Under the pieces are notes generated by a model. It searched no databases, was not told the origin of the DNA, and worked only from the letters and a program-made list of their open reading frames with translations. A stretch of DNA of 64,000 nucleotides from VFMC01 sp046331225 (lineage in GTDB: Bacteria; Actinomycetota; Acidimicrobiia; Acidimicrobiales; Ilumatobacteraceae), in NCBI GenBank assembly GCA_046331225.1, contig JAXLRF010000007.1, positions 62,001 through 126,000 on the forward strand, in the 5' to 3' direction. Both the position numbers and the translations under genes were made by a program. Shown here in pieces: positions 39,831 to 47,181 of the stretch; the first letter of the stretch is position 1, and the number at the start of each line of letters is the position of its first letter.

Positions 39831-40508
39831 ATGATCAAGCTCGAGAACGTCACGAAGAGCTACAGCACCGAGGTGACGGCGTTGCAGGACGCCAGCTTCG
39901 ACATCGCCAAGGCCGAGTTCGTGTTCCTCGTGGGTCCGTCGGGTTCGGGCAAGAGCACGCTCTTGCGGTTGATGAACCGTCAGGAGAAGCCCGAGAAGGG
40001 CGAGGTGTGGGTCGCGGGTCGCAACATCAACGACATGCCCGACTCGAAGGTGCCGCACCTGCGCCGCAACATCGGCAACATCTTCCAGGACTACAAGCTG
40101 CTCGCGAACAAGACCGTGTTCGAGAACGTGGCGTTCGCGCTCGAGGTGATCGGCCGGCCCAAGCACGTGATCCGCCAGCAGGTGCCGGCGGTGCTCGACC
40201 TCGTCGGTCTCAACGGCAAGCAGGAGCGCTTCCCGCACCAGCTGTCCGGTGGCGAGCAGCAGCGCGTGTCGATCGCCCGGGCGTTCGTCAACCGGCCGCT
40301 GATCCTGCTGGCCGACGAGCCGACGGGCAACCTCGACCCCAGCACGGGCGAGGGCATCATGCGGTTGCTCGACCGCATCAACAAGACGGGCACCACCGTC
40401 GTCATGGCGACGCACGACCAGCGCATCGTCAACATGATGCGCAAGCGCGTGATCCAGCTCGACCGCGGCATCATCGTGCGCGACCAGGCACGAGGTGTGT
40501 ACGAGTAG
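39831..40508 (+). CDS. ftsE: Cell division ATP-binding protein FtsE
   Basis: FtsE is the ATPase of the FtsEX complex, which activates peptidoglycan hydrolases at the division site. The 225 residues hold Walker A GPSGSGKST, the ABC signature LSGGEQQRV, Walker B ILLADEP and the H-loop ATHD. TAGGTT (39815-39820) lies 10 bases before the ATG. ftsX starts on the base after the stop. Confidence 0.96.
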   Translation: MIKLENVTKSYSTEVTALQDASFDIAKAEFVFLVGPSGSGKSTLLRLMNRQEKPEKGEVWVAGRNINDMPDSKVPHLRRNIGNIFQDYKLLANKTVFENVAFALEVIGRPKHVIRQQVPAVLDLVGLNGKQERFPHQLSGGEQQRVSIARAFVNRPLILLADEPTGNLDPSTGEGIMRLLDRINKTGTTVVMATHDQRIVNMMRKRVIQLDRGIIVRDQARGVYE

Positions 40509-41420
40509 ATGTTCTCCCGTCTCAGCTACACCTTCCGGGAGATGTGGGCGAGCCTTCGCCGCAACTTCACCCTCACCGCCGCGGCGATCATCACGGCCGC
40601 GGTGTCGCTGTTCATCCTCGGCCTCACGCTGATGGTGCTGCGTGGCTTCGACAATCAGCTCAGTCAGTGGTCGGGTGGTGTCGAGATCATCGTCTACGTC
40701 GAGAACGACGCGTCGCCCGAGCAGCTCGACGTGATCCGCAAGGCGATCGAGAGCACCCCCGAGGTGATCGATGTGACGAAGCTCGAGTACCTCGATGCCG
40801 AACAGTCGATGGAGGAGGCGCGGCGGCTGTTCGCCGGCGACCCCGAGACGCTCGGGTTGCTGAGCGTCGACAACATCCCCACCCAGTTCAAGCTCGTGCC
40901 GCAGCCGGACGTGTCGAGCGACCTGTTGCAGCAGATCACCTCGCAGTACAAAGAGCAGCTGCCGAAGGTGTTCAGCGTCGCCTCGCCGAGCAAGCAGATC
41001 GAGGTGCTCGACACGTTGCGCGGGGTGGTGAGCTTCGTGCTCTACCTGATCACGCTCATCCTGTTGTTCTCGGCGGTGCTGCTCATCTGGAACACGATCC
41101 GCACGGCGATGTTCGCGCGTCGCCGTGAGATCGAGGTGATGAAGCTCGTCGGCGCGACCAACTGGTTCATCCGTGTGCCGTTCATGCTCGAGGGGCTGAT
41201 CCAGGGCCTCGTCGGTGCGGTGTTCGCGAGCGGTGGTGTGCTGACCGCGAACTGGTACTGGACGCGCACCGTCGAGTCGTTCCCGCCCGATTCAGGCTTC
41301 GGCGCGTTCGTCGTGACGGGCAACTACCCGCAGTGGGTGGTGCTGTGGTTGATCGTGCTCGGCATGCTCGTCGGCGCGATCGGTTCGGGCACGGCCGCCT
41401 CCAAGTTCCTCGACGTGTAG
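40509..41420 (+). CDS. ftsX: Cell division protein FtsX
   Basis: The membrane partner of FtsE (303 aa) has the usual layout: helix 1 at about 20-40, an outside domain of about 120 residues that contacts hydrolase partners, and three more helices. Conserved segments include the WASLRRNFTLTAAA start and RRREIEVMKLVGATNWFIR. In many actinobacteria smpB follows; here an enoyl-CoA hydratase gene follows instead. Confidence 0.95.
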   Translation: MFSRLSYTFREMWASLRRNFTLTAAAIITAAVSLFILGLTLMVLRGFDNQLSQWSGGVEIIVYVENDASPEQLDVIRKAIESTPEVIDVTKLEYLDAEQSMEEARRLFAGDPETLGLLSVDNIPTQFKLVPQPDVSSDLLQQITSQYKEQLPKVFSVASPSKQIEVLDTLRGVVSFVLYLITLILLFSAVLLIWNTIRTAMFARRREIEVMKLVGATNWFIRVPFMLEGLIQGLVGAVFASGGVLTANWYWTRTVESFPPDSGFGAFVVTGNYPQWVVLWLIVLGMLVGAIGSGTAASKFLDV

Positions 41421-41441
41421 CCCGCCTGCCAGCATCGGCGG

Positions 41442-42305
41442 ATGGACTACGAGCAGATCCTGTACTCGGTCGACGACCACGTCGCGACGATCACCCTCAA
41501 CCGCCCCGACCAGCTGAACGCGTTCACCGGTCGGATGATGTACGAGCTGGTCGATGCGTTCGACCGGATCGACGCCGACGACGACGTGCGCGTGGTGATC
41601 GTCACCGGGGCGGGTCGCGGGTTCTGCGCCGGTGCCGACCTGAGCAGTGGTGGTGACACGTTCGCCGCCGGTGGCAGCGACGTGAAGACGAAGGTCGAGG
41701 GCGTGCCGCGCGACGGTGGTGGCATCGTGAGCCTGCGGATCTTCGAGTGCACCAAGCCGGTGATCGCCGCGATCAACGGCCCGGCGGTCGGCGTGGGGAT
41801 CACGATGACGTTGCCGATGGACATCCGCCTCGTGAGCGAGAACGCGAAGATCGGCTTCGTGTTCGCCCGTCGCGGCATCCTGCCAGAGGCGTGCAGCTCA
41901 TGGTTCCTGCCGCGCCTCGTCGGCATCAGCCAGGCGACCGAGTGGTGCTACACGGGCCGGGTGTTCGGCCCGCAGGAGGCCAAGGACGGTGGGCTGGTGC
42001 GCAGCATCCACGCGCCGGACGACCTGCTGCCGGCGGCGCGTGCGATCGCGAAGGAGATCGTCGACAACACGGCGCCCGTGTCGGTGGCGCTCACGCGGCA
42101 GATGCTGTGGCGCTTGCTCGGTGCCGATCACCCGATGGAAGCGCACCGCGTGGATTCGCGAGGCATCGCCGAGCGCGGCAAGAGCGCCGATTCCCGCGAG
42201 GGCGTGATGAGCTTCCTCGAGAAGCGCCCGCCCGTGTTCCCCGTGAAGGTGAGCGACGGCCTCCCCGACATCTTCCCCGACTGGGAACCCCGCGAGTTCA
42301 GCTGA
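41442..42305 (+). CDS. Enoyl-CoA hydratase/isomerase family protein
   Basis: The 287-residue crotonase-fold protein has the acyl-CoA oxyanion segments GRGFCAGADLSSGG and INGPAVGVGITMTLPMDIR, and a later ARRGILPEACSSWFLPRLVG with the catalytic-position Glu. It probably hydrates enoyl-CoA in fatty-acid oxidation, but crotonases vary widely. CAGCAT (41430-41435) is 6 bases before the ATG. Its position after ftsX is unusual. Confidence 0.88.
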   Translation: MDYEQILYSVDDHVATITLNRPDQLNAFTGRMMYELVDAFDRIDADDDVRVVIVTGAGRGFCAGADLSSGGDTFAAGGSDVKTKVEGVPRDGGGIVSLRIFECTKPVIAAINGPAVGVGITMTLPMDIRLVSENAKIGFVFARRGILPEACSSWFLPRLVGISQATEWCYTGRVFGPQEAKDGGLVRSIHAPDDLLPAARAIAKEIVDNTAPVSVALTRQMLWRLLGADHPMEAHRVDSRGIAERGKSADSREGVMSFLEKRPPVFPVKVSDGLPDIFPDWEPREFS

Positions 42306-42313
42306 GTCGTCCC

Positions 42314-42374
42314 GTCCTGGGCGCCAGCGACGACTCACCGCTGCTGGTCAGGCGAGTTCGCTGGCGCCCAGGAC
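42314..42374. terminator. Long inverted repeat overlapping two convergent gene ends
   Basis: GTCCTGGGCGCCAGCGA (42314-42330) is the perfect reverse complement of TCGCTGGCGCCCAGGAC (42358-42374), a 17-bp stem with a 27-nt loop. The right arm is coding: it encodes the last residues of the minus-strand gene. A second, exclusive hairpin, GAGTCGTC (42305-42312) with GACGACTC (42329-42336), overlaps the left arm. Together they could terminate both convergent transcripts. Confidence 0.6.
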
Positions 42375-42899
42375 GTCGGGGTGGCGGCGTGCGAGGAGGG
42401 CTCGGTTGTAGCGCTGGAGGGCGACGGGACAGCCGTTCATCAGCACGTCGAACCCGAGCGTGGTCGCCGCTGTCGACCACCACCCGATGACGGCCATGAC
42501 GACGGCGACCAACGCGCCGGCGAGTGCGAGGATCGCATGGCTCGCCTCCGCGTCGCGCATCCGTCGGTCGAGGTGCATCAACGCTGCCGGTGTGCGCCCG
42601 GTCGGCAGGTGCAGGTCGGGGTTGAACCACGAGAGCGGGCCTCGGCGGAGCAGCGCCTTCACGGCGCGGATGCCGATGCGCTCGTACACCCGTCCCGAAC
42701 GCTCCCACGGCCGGAGTCGGTACCAGCCCTCCGGCAGCCGGGGCCGCATCGCCCGGCTCGCCGTTCCCAGCGCAGTCATCGGCGCCCAGACGGCCACGAA
42801 CGCGAACCAGGTGCTGTCCAGACCCGCGGTGCGGGCCACCGTGATCACCAGCCCCAGCGCCGCAACCGCAGGCACCACCACGAAGCCGAGCCGACGCAC
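42348..42899 (-). CDS. CrtO-like (glycosyl-diaponeurosporenoate acyltransferase-like) membrane protein
   Basis: The 183-residue protein has two N-terminal helices, a loop PEGWYRLRPWERSGRVYERI followed by GIRAVKALLRRGPLSWFNP, then two more helices. The W-E-x-x-G-x-x-Y and K-x-x-L pattern matches the small acyltransferase family named after staphylococcal CrtO, which acylates glycosylated carotenoids. No carotenoid genes are near, so the acceptor is open. GTG 42899 is preferred since CACACT (42906-42911) lies 6 bases upstream; GTG 42920 is an alternative. Confidence 0.62.
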   Translation of the reverse strand: MRRLGFVVVPAVAALGLVITVARTAGLDSTWFAFVAVWAPMTALGTASRAMRPRLPEGWYRLRPWERSGRVYERIGIRAVKALLRRGPLSWFNPDLHLPTGRTPAALMHLDRRMRDAEASHAILALAGALVAVVMAVIGWWSTAATTLGFDVLMNGCPVALQRYNRALLARRHPDVLGASELA

Positions 42900-43044
42900 G
42901 ATTCGAGTGTGGATCCGCACGTGACCCTCGGCCCAGAGGCCGTGGTCCCGGAGGTCCGATGCGCGAGGCCGGTCGAGCCGACGAGCGCACGTGAGGGCGT
43001 GCCGTCGGGCAAGCTGAGCCGACCCATCGACGAGGGAGGCGCGC

Positions 43045-43557
43045 ATGTCCGAGACGAGCGGCGAGGCAGCCGGCAGCTTCACCATCCGTCGCGCCGATCG
43101 GGCCGGCGACCTGGGCTGGGTCGTGATGGCCCACGGCGAGGTGTACCACGAGCAGTTCGGCTGGAACACCGAGTTCGAGGCACTCGTGGCACGCATCGTC
43201 GCCGACTTCGCCAATGCACACGATCCGGCGCGCGAGCGGGCGTGGATCGCCGAGGTCGATGGGGCGCGCGCCGGCTGCATCTTCCTCGTCGCCACCGACG
43301 AGCCGGCGGTCGCGAAGCTGCGCATCCTCGTGGTCACGCCGGCGGGGCGGGGGAGGGGTGTCGGCAGCGGTCTGGTGGACGAGTGCCTCGCCTTCGCCCG
43401 TGCGGCCGGCTACTCGAAGGTGACGCTGTGGACCAACGACGTGCTCGTCGCTGCACGTCGGATCTACGAAGCGGCCGGGTTCGTGCTCGTCGACGAAGAA
43501 CCCCACCACAGCTTCGGCCACGACCTCGTCGGCCAGAACTGGGACCTCATCCTCTGA
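43045..43557 (+). CDS. GNAT family N-acetyltransferase
   Basis: The 170-residue single-domain GNAT has AKLRILVVTPAGRGRGVGSGL, with the R-G-x-G-x-G acetyl-CoA loop, and VTLWTNDVLVAARRIYEAAGF with the usual C-terminal Tyr. The GHDLVGQNWDLIL end resembles MarR-associated GNATs that act on small molecules or peptides, but the substrate is unknown. A GAGGGAGG site precedes the ATG, so this gene is not leaderless. Confidence 0.88.
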   Translation: MSETSGEAAGSFTIRRADRAGDLGWVVMAHGEVYHEQFGWNTEFEALVARIVADFANAHDPARERAWIAEVDGARAGCIFLVATDEPAVAKLRILVVTPAGRGRGVGSGLVDECLAFARAAGYSKVTLWTNDVLVAARRIYEAAGFVLVDEEPHHSFGHDLVGQNWDLIL

Positions 43558-43671
43558 ACGGGCGCGGTCGGCGTCTGCAGTTCGCAGCATCCTGCCGACC
43601 CGGGCTCGTTCGGGCGACACCGACCCGTGCGCTCGAAGCGGACGTGGTCCGGCGCCATCGACGGGCTCGAC

Positions 43672-43724
43672 CGTTCATGTCGTACGAAACGGCCACGAGG
43701 TGAACGATCGGCGGGACATGAACG
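43672..43724. repeat. 10-bp inverted repeat
   Basis: CGTTCATGTC (43672-43681) and GACATGAACG (43715-43724) are perfect reverse complements 33 bp apart. It lies between the GNAT and TOPRIM genes. It may be an operator or the base of a cruciform; nothing else ties it to either gene. Confidence 0.6.
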
Positions 43725-43915
43725 AGCCGGCCGCGTTCGGGGCGCCGTGGCAGGTCCGGCCGGGCGTGTCGCAGGCGGATGGATGCTGTGGAGGTCGGGT
43801 GGACCGGCAACGTTCGGAATCTCGACCGGGTTCGGGTCGTCCGGCGACCACGACTCGGTCGAGACCCGGGTCGGTCGTGAAGTGGTCGGGGACATCGTCC
43901 GGTGGAACGATTTCC

Positions 43916-43955
43916 CAGACCAGACCAGACCAGACCAGACCAGACCAGACCAGAC
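43916..43955. repeat. Perfect (CAGAC)8 pentanucleotide repeat
   Basis: Eight uninterrupted copies of CAGAC span 43916-43955. They end 7 bases before the TAGGGT -10-like hexamer of the TOPRIM gene, so the -35 region would fall inside the array. Arrays like this change copy number by slippage, and a 5-bp step would alter promoter spacing or an upstream site. Confidence 0.95.
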
Positions 43956-43975
43956 CGGGGCGTAGGGTCGACGGG

Positions 43976-44581
43976 GTGACGGATCGGGCGAGGCGGTCGG
44001 TGCCGGACGGGTACGTGTCGGGGCCGGCGGCGGCGACGGAGGCGACGACAGCGGCCCTCCCGCGAGCCGAACGGGCGGACACGGTCGTCCTCGTCGAGGG
44101 CATCAGCGATCAGATCGCCGTCGAGGCGCTGCTCGCCGCACACGAGATCTCGCTCGACGCCCTCGCGGTGCTGCCCACAGGCGGCGCCCACGGCATGGGC
44201 CGATACGCCCGTCGACTGGCAGGCCGGCGGCTCGTCGCACTGTGCGACGCGCGGGAAGCGCCGATCGTTCGAACTGCGCTCGACCCGCTCGACGTGCCCG
44301 TGATCGTGTGCGATCGCGACCTCGAGGACGAGTTGATCCGCTCGGTCGGCCTCGAGCGCGTGATCGAGTTGCTGGAGGCGAACGGCGACGCCCGAGCGTT
44401 CCGCACGCTGCAGCACCAGTCGTCGTGGGCCGACCGGCCGGTCCACGACCAACTGCGGCGGTTCCTCGGTGCCGGCGCCACGCGGAAGTCGCGCTACGCC
44501 GCGCTGCTCGTCGATCGCGCACTCGCCCTCGACGCCGTGCCCACGCCGCTGCTTGCCCTGATCGGCCACCTCGGCGGGTGA
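43976..44581 (+). CDS. Stand-alone TOPRIM nucleotidyl transferase/hydrolase-domain protein
   Basis: The 201-residue protein begins after a short tail with ADTVVLVEGISDQIAVEALL, the TOPRIM Glu strand, then VLPTGGAHGMGRYAR, LVALCDAREA and VIVCDRDLEDELIRSVG with the Asp-x-Asp. It resembles the C-terminal domain of OLD-family nucleases but has no ATPase domain; similar lone TOPRIM proteins are known in Streptomyces. It could cut or bind nucleic acid. GTG 43976 lies 7 bases after TAGGGT (43963-43968). The (CAGAC)8 array is directly upstream. Confidence 0.82.
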   Translation: MTDRARRSVPDGYVSGPAAATEATTAALPRAERADTVVLVEGISDQIAVEALLAAHEISLDALAVLPTGGAHGMGRYARRLAGRRLVALCDAREAPIVRTALDPLDVPVIVCDRDLEDELIRSVGLERVIELLEANGDARAFRTLQHQSSWADRPVHDQLRRFLGAGATRKSRYAALLVDRALALDAVPTPLLALIGHLGG

Positions 44582-44800
44582 TCGTCAAGATCCGTTGAGA
44601 ACGCGCGCGAGGCGTCCACCAGTCATCAGCTGGGGGTTCGTCGTTTCACGAAAGCACGAGTGGGGGACTTGTGGGAAACCGGAGAATTTGTCGTCAAGGC
44701 TGCCACCAGTCGTGCCGAAGAAAACGGTGACTCTGCGGGCGGCACCCCGGTGCGAATGCGGAGCGACAACCGACGCATCTGGATTCCAGGGGGAACAGCG
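44582..44800. other. 219-bp intergenic region, less GC-rich than its surroundings
   Basis: Between the TOPRIM gene and the 59-residue protein gene the sequence is poorer in GC (for example gaaaccggagaatttgtcg). A frame open from GTG 44660 continues into the small gene, but its codon use is atypical and I treat it as leader. No clear promoter boxes could be fixed. Confidence 0.4.
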
Positions 44801-44980
44801 ATGAACGTGATGACTGGCGACGTGGTGGAGATCGACGTCGAGGGCGAGGCCGTGTCGGCACTCGTGCTCCTGGCGACGCCCGAGGCCGTGATCCTCGACC
44901 CGTGCGACGGCACGATGCCGATGGTGTTCCGCCCGGAGCACCTCACCAACGTGCGCATCTTCGACCCGGCCCTCGCCTGA
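44801..44980 (+). CDS. 59-residue protein of unknown function
   Basis: From ATG 44801 the protein reads MNVMTGDVVEIDVEGEAVSA, followed by a PEAVILDPCDGTMPMVF stretch and FRPEHLTNVRIFDP. It looks like a small compact beta-barrel and has no membrane or signal sequence. An AGGGGG site 8 bases upstream supports this start rather than GTG 44660. Family is not recognised. Confidence 0.6.
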   Translation: MNVMTGDVVEIDVEGEAVSALVLLATPEAVILDPCDGTMPMVFRPEHLTNVRIFDPALA

Positions 44981-45014
44981 TCCCTCGGCCGTTCCCGGCC
45001 GTAGCCTGGCTCGC

Positions 45015-45473
45015 GTGAGCGAGCAGCCCGAGGCACACACGCAGGAGATCACCTTCTTCGAGCGGGTCGGCGGGCAATCCTTCTTCGACCGGTTGGTCGA
45101 CGTGTTCTACGAGGGCATCGCCACCGATCCGGTGCTGTTGCCGCTCTACCCCGACCAGCACGACCTCGCCCCGGCCCGTCGGCGCCTCGCGCTGTTCCTC
45201 GGGCAGTACTGGGGTGGGCCCATGACCTACAGCGAGGAGCGCGGTCACCCGCGACTGCGGATGCGGCACATGCCCTTCACCGTTGGCCCGTTGGAGCGCG
45301 ACCGCTGGCTGCACCACATGACGCATGCGGTCGACGTCGCCACTCGCGACATCGCCGACACCGACGAGTGCCTCGACGTGCAACGCACGCTGCTGCAGTA
45401 CTTCGTGCCGGCCGCCGAGCACCTGCGCAACGACACCGGCCTGCCGATCTCGTCGAGCGACCCCCGCCGCTGA
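45015..45473 (+). CDS. glbO: Group II truncated haemoglobin
   Basis: The 152-residue globin matches trHbO: YWGGPMTYSEERGHPRLRMR is diagnostic. The haem-site residues are present: Tyr32 (B10), Tyr45 (CD1), proximal His85 (F8, in RMRHMPF) and Trp98 (G8). Such globins bind oxygen and NO and are linked to oxidative/nitrosative stress and respiration. It has about a dozen extra N-terminal residues relative to the mycobacterial protein. TAGCCT (45002-45007) is 7 bases before GTG 45015. Confidence 0.94.
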   Translation: MSEQPEAHTQEITFFERVGGQSFFDRLVDVFYEGIATDPVLLPLYPDQHDLAPARRRLALFLGQYWGGPMTYSEERGHPRLRMRHMPFTVGPLERDRWLHHMTHAVDVATRDIADTDECLDVQRTLLQYFVPAAEHLRNDTGLPISSSDPRR

Positions 45474-45483
45474 CCGGGCCGGG

Positions 45484-45939
45484 TCAGTGCGACACGATCG
45501 CCGCCGCCCCTGCCTCGGCGATGCCGGCGGCCGTCATCCGCTCGAGTTCGCGCTCGAGGCGTGAGGTGTCCTCGAGGGTGAACACCTCGGTGGCACGTCC
45601 CCAGCGCAGGCGCATCAACTGCACGAACTCGTTGCCGTAGTCGCCGCCGGCGGCCGACCTCGCGGTCAACTGCACGTGCGTGGCGACCTGTGTGTTCCAC
45701 GGTGGACCGCTGACGACGACCTCGTCGACGTCGAAGCGAGCACCGGGGAACAGGCGGAACACCCGACCCCACCACGCCGCGATGTCGGCGTGTCGGGTGC
45801 GTTCGCCCGAGAGGCAGTGCTCGCCGGCGAAGCGGTAGTGGAAGCGCGGTGCGAGGGTGTGCAGCATCGGTCCGGTGTCGCCGGCGCTCAGCGCGGCGAA
45901 CACCTTGCGGACCTTCGATCGGACGATGGCGTGATACAC
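45484..45939 (-). CDS. SnoaL/NTF2-like protein
   Basis: The 151-residue protein has the cone-shaped NTF2/SnoaL pattern: an N-terminal helix (VRSKVRKVFAALSAGD), ML-HTLAPRFHYRFAGEH and paired strands ending VQLMRLRWGRATEVFTLED. Members are small isomerases, hydrolases or binding proteins. GTG 45939 has a strong GAGGAGG site. It is divergent from an HxlR regulator, and a 15-bp palindrome (45952-45966) lies just upstream, so it is a likely regulated target. Confidence 0.8.
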   Translation of the reverse strand: MYHAIVRSKVRKVFAALSAGDTGPMLHTLAPRFHYRFAGEHCLSGERTRHADIAAWWGRVFRLFPGARFDVDEVVVSGPPWNTQVATHVQLTARSAAGGDYGNEFVQLMRLRWGRATEVFTLEDTSRLERELERMTAAGIAEAGAAAIVSH

Positions 45940-45951
45940 GTGGCCTCCTCA

Positions 45952-46001
45952 GTTCAATACGTGAACCTAGTCGCCGGATCCAATCAGTTCAATCGTTGAA
46001 C
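45952..46001. promoter_or_regulatory. Twin 15-bp palindromic operators for the HxlR regulator
   Basis: GTTCAATACGTGAAC (45952-45966) and GTTCAATCGTTGAAC (45987-46001) share the half-site GTTCAA; the second is a perfect palindrome around TCG. Their centres are 35 bp apart. The right site ends four bases before the hxlR -10 (TAGGCT, 46005-46010), and the left one lies just before the ribosome site of the SnoaL-like gene, so a bound dimer could repress both genes. Confidence 0.72.
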
Positions 46002-46016
46002 TCGTAGGCTGGCGGC

Positions 46017-46523
46017 GTGCGTCAGACCAGCTTCGCCGACTTCCACTGCTCGCTCGCAAGGAGCCTCGAGGTGATGGGCGACTGGTGGACCCCACTCGTG
46101 CTCCGCGACTTGTGGGCCGGGATCGACCGCTTCGACGACCTCGCGGCCGACCTCGGCATCTCGCGCAACCTGCTCACCCAACGGCTCGAGGCGTTGGTCG
46201 CAGACGGCATCGTCACGCGCGAGGCGTATCAGGAGCGGCCCACGCGCCACCGGTACGTGTTGAGCGAGAGCGGTCGCGAGTTGGTGCCGATCCTGGCCGC
46301 ACTGACGTCGTGGGGCGACCGGGGGGTCGCCCCGGCCGAGGGGCCGCCGCTGCGCTTCCGTCACGGCCGGCACGCGTGCACGCCGACCGTCTGCTGCAGC
46401 ACCTGCGGCGAGCAGCTCGACGACGACAACCTGGGGGTGCGCCCGGGGCCGGGCGGTCGTGTGGCACCCGGGACGATGCTGCTCGGGGCGCTGCTGGGCG
46501 CCCCGTCCGGGACGGGCGATTGA
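46017..46523 (+). CDS. HxlR-family transcriptional regulator
   Basis: The 168-residue protein has the winged-helix HxlR domain: CSLARSLEVMGDWWTPLVLR with the sensing-position Cys near residue 10, then GISRNLLTQRLEALVADGIV and the wing YQERPTRHRYVLS. The tail adds HACTPTVCCSTCGEQL, a four-Cys cluster that could bind zinc. HxlR proteins respond to electrophiles or oxidants by thiol chemistry. TAGGCT (46005-46010) is 6 bases before GTG 46017. It probably represses itself and the SnoaL-like gene through the twin palindromes. Confidence 0.88.
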   Translation: MRQTSFADFHCSLARSLEVMGDWWTPLVLRDLWAGIDRFDDLAADLGISRNLLTQRLEALVADGIVTREAYQERPTRHRYVLSESGRELVPILAALTSWGDRGVAPAEGPPLRFRHGRHACTPTVCCSTCGEQLDDDNLGVRPGPGGRVAPGTMLLGALLGAPSGTGD

Positions 46524-47156
46524 TCAGCTGCCGCTGGCGGCGCGGATCACGAGATCGGCGATGCGGTCGGCATCGAGCCGGTCGCTGTTGACCACGAGGT
46601 CGTAGTGCGTCGACAGCTCGTCATCGACGCCGTAGAACTGCTTGAGGTAGTTGGCGCGGCCGGCGTCGTCGTCGCTCACGGCCTTCTCGGCGGCCTTCGC
46701 GTCGGGCAGATGGGCACCGAGGCGCGACACCCGCGTGTCGTGCGAGGCCGTGACCAGCACGCGCAGCACGTCGGGCCGATCGGCCAGGGCGAACGACGCT
46801 GCGTGCGACACGATGACGACGCCACCCTGGTCGGCGGTCTCGTGGATCGACTGCTGGATGCGGCCGCGCAGACCCTGGGGATCGATGAGCGACGGCGCCG
46901 TGGGCAGCACGGCCATGCCGGTCGCGAACCCGTCGGCCGCGCCACCGACGGCCAGGCTCTCGAGGATCCGCTGGAAGAAGCCCTTGCGCTTCTCGACCTC
47001 CTCGAGCTCCTCGACCGCGACGCCCTGGATCTCGGCAGCGCGCTGCACGATCTCCTCGTCGACGAGGCGGAACCCGAGCGACTCGGCCACCTTCTTCCCG
47101 ACCTCGGTCCCGACCGACCCACCGACACGAGCAATGCACACCACGCCGAACGACAT
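46524..47156 (-). CDS. Cytidylate kinase-like P-loop protein
   Basis: The 210-residue protein starts MSFGVVCIARVGGSVGTEVG, an atypical P-loop, followed by GFRLVDEEIVQRAAE and later GVVIVSHAASFALADRPDVLR and the KAVSDDDAGRANYLKQFYG lid. This is the cytidylate kinase-like (AAA_26) family; the substrate is unknown. TAGGGT (47165-47170) is 8 bases before the ATG. It converges with the HxlR gene with no gap. Confidence 0.82.
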   Translation of the reverse strand: MSFGVVCIARVGGSVGTEVGKKVAESLGFRLVDEEIVQRAAEIQGVAVEELEEVEKRKGFFQRILESLAVGGAADGFATGMAVLPTAPSLIDPQGLRGRIQQSIHETADQGGVVIVSHAASFALADRPDVLRVLVTASHDTRVSRLGAHLPDAKAAEKAVSDDDAGRANYLKQFYGVDDELSTHYDLVVNSDRLDADRIADLVIRAASGS

Positions 47157-47181
47157 GGGCCGGAACCCTACCCGGTCGTGG

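Larger units (their letters stand above)
43558..43975. other. 418-bp gap with inverted repeat and pentanucleotide array
   Basis: No convincing gene is present. The region holds a 10-bp inverted repeat (43672-43724), the (CAGAC)8 array (43916-43955) and a -10-like TAGGGT (43963-43968) just before the TOPRIM gene. A plus-strand frame from 43700 continues into that gene, but it would translate the array as QTRPD repeats and lacks family-like sequence. Confidence 0.6.

Noticed and set aside
43700..43975. Upstream extension of the TOPRIM protein through the (CAGAC)8 array
   Set aside because: It would code QTRPD repeats and has no similarity to TOPRIM proteins. A GTG 7 bases after TAGGGT fits better.
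44660..44800. Longer start for the 59-residue protein
   Set aside because: Codon use is unlike the rest of the window and the AGGGGG site lies just before ATG 44801.
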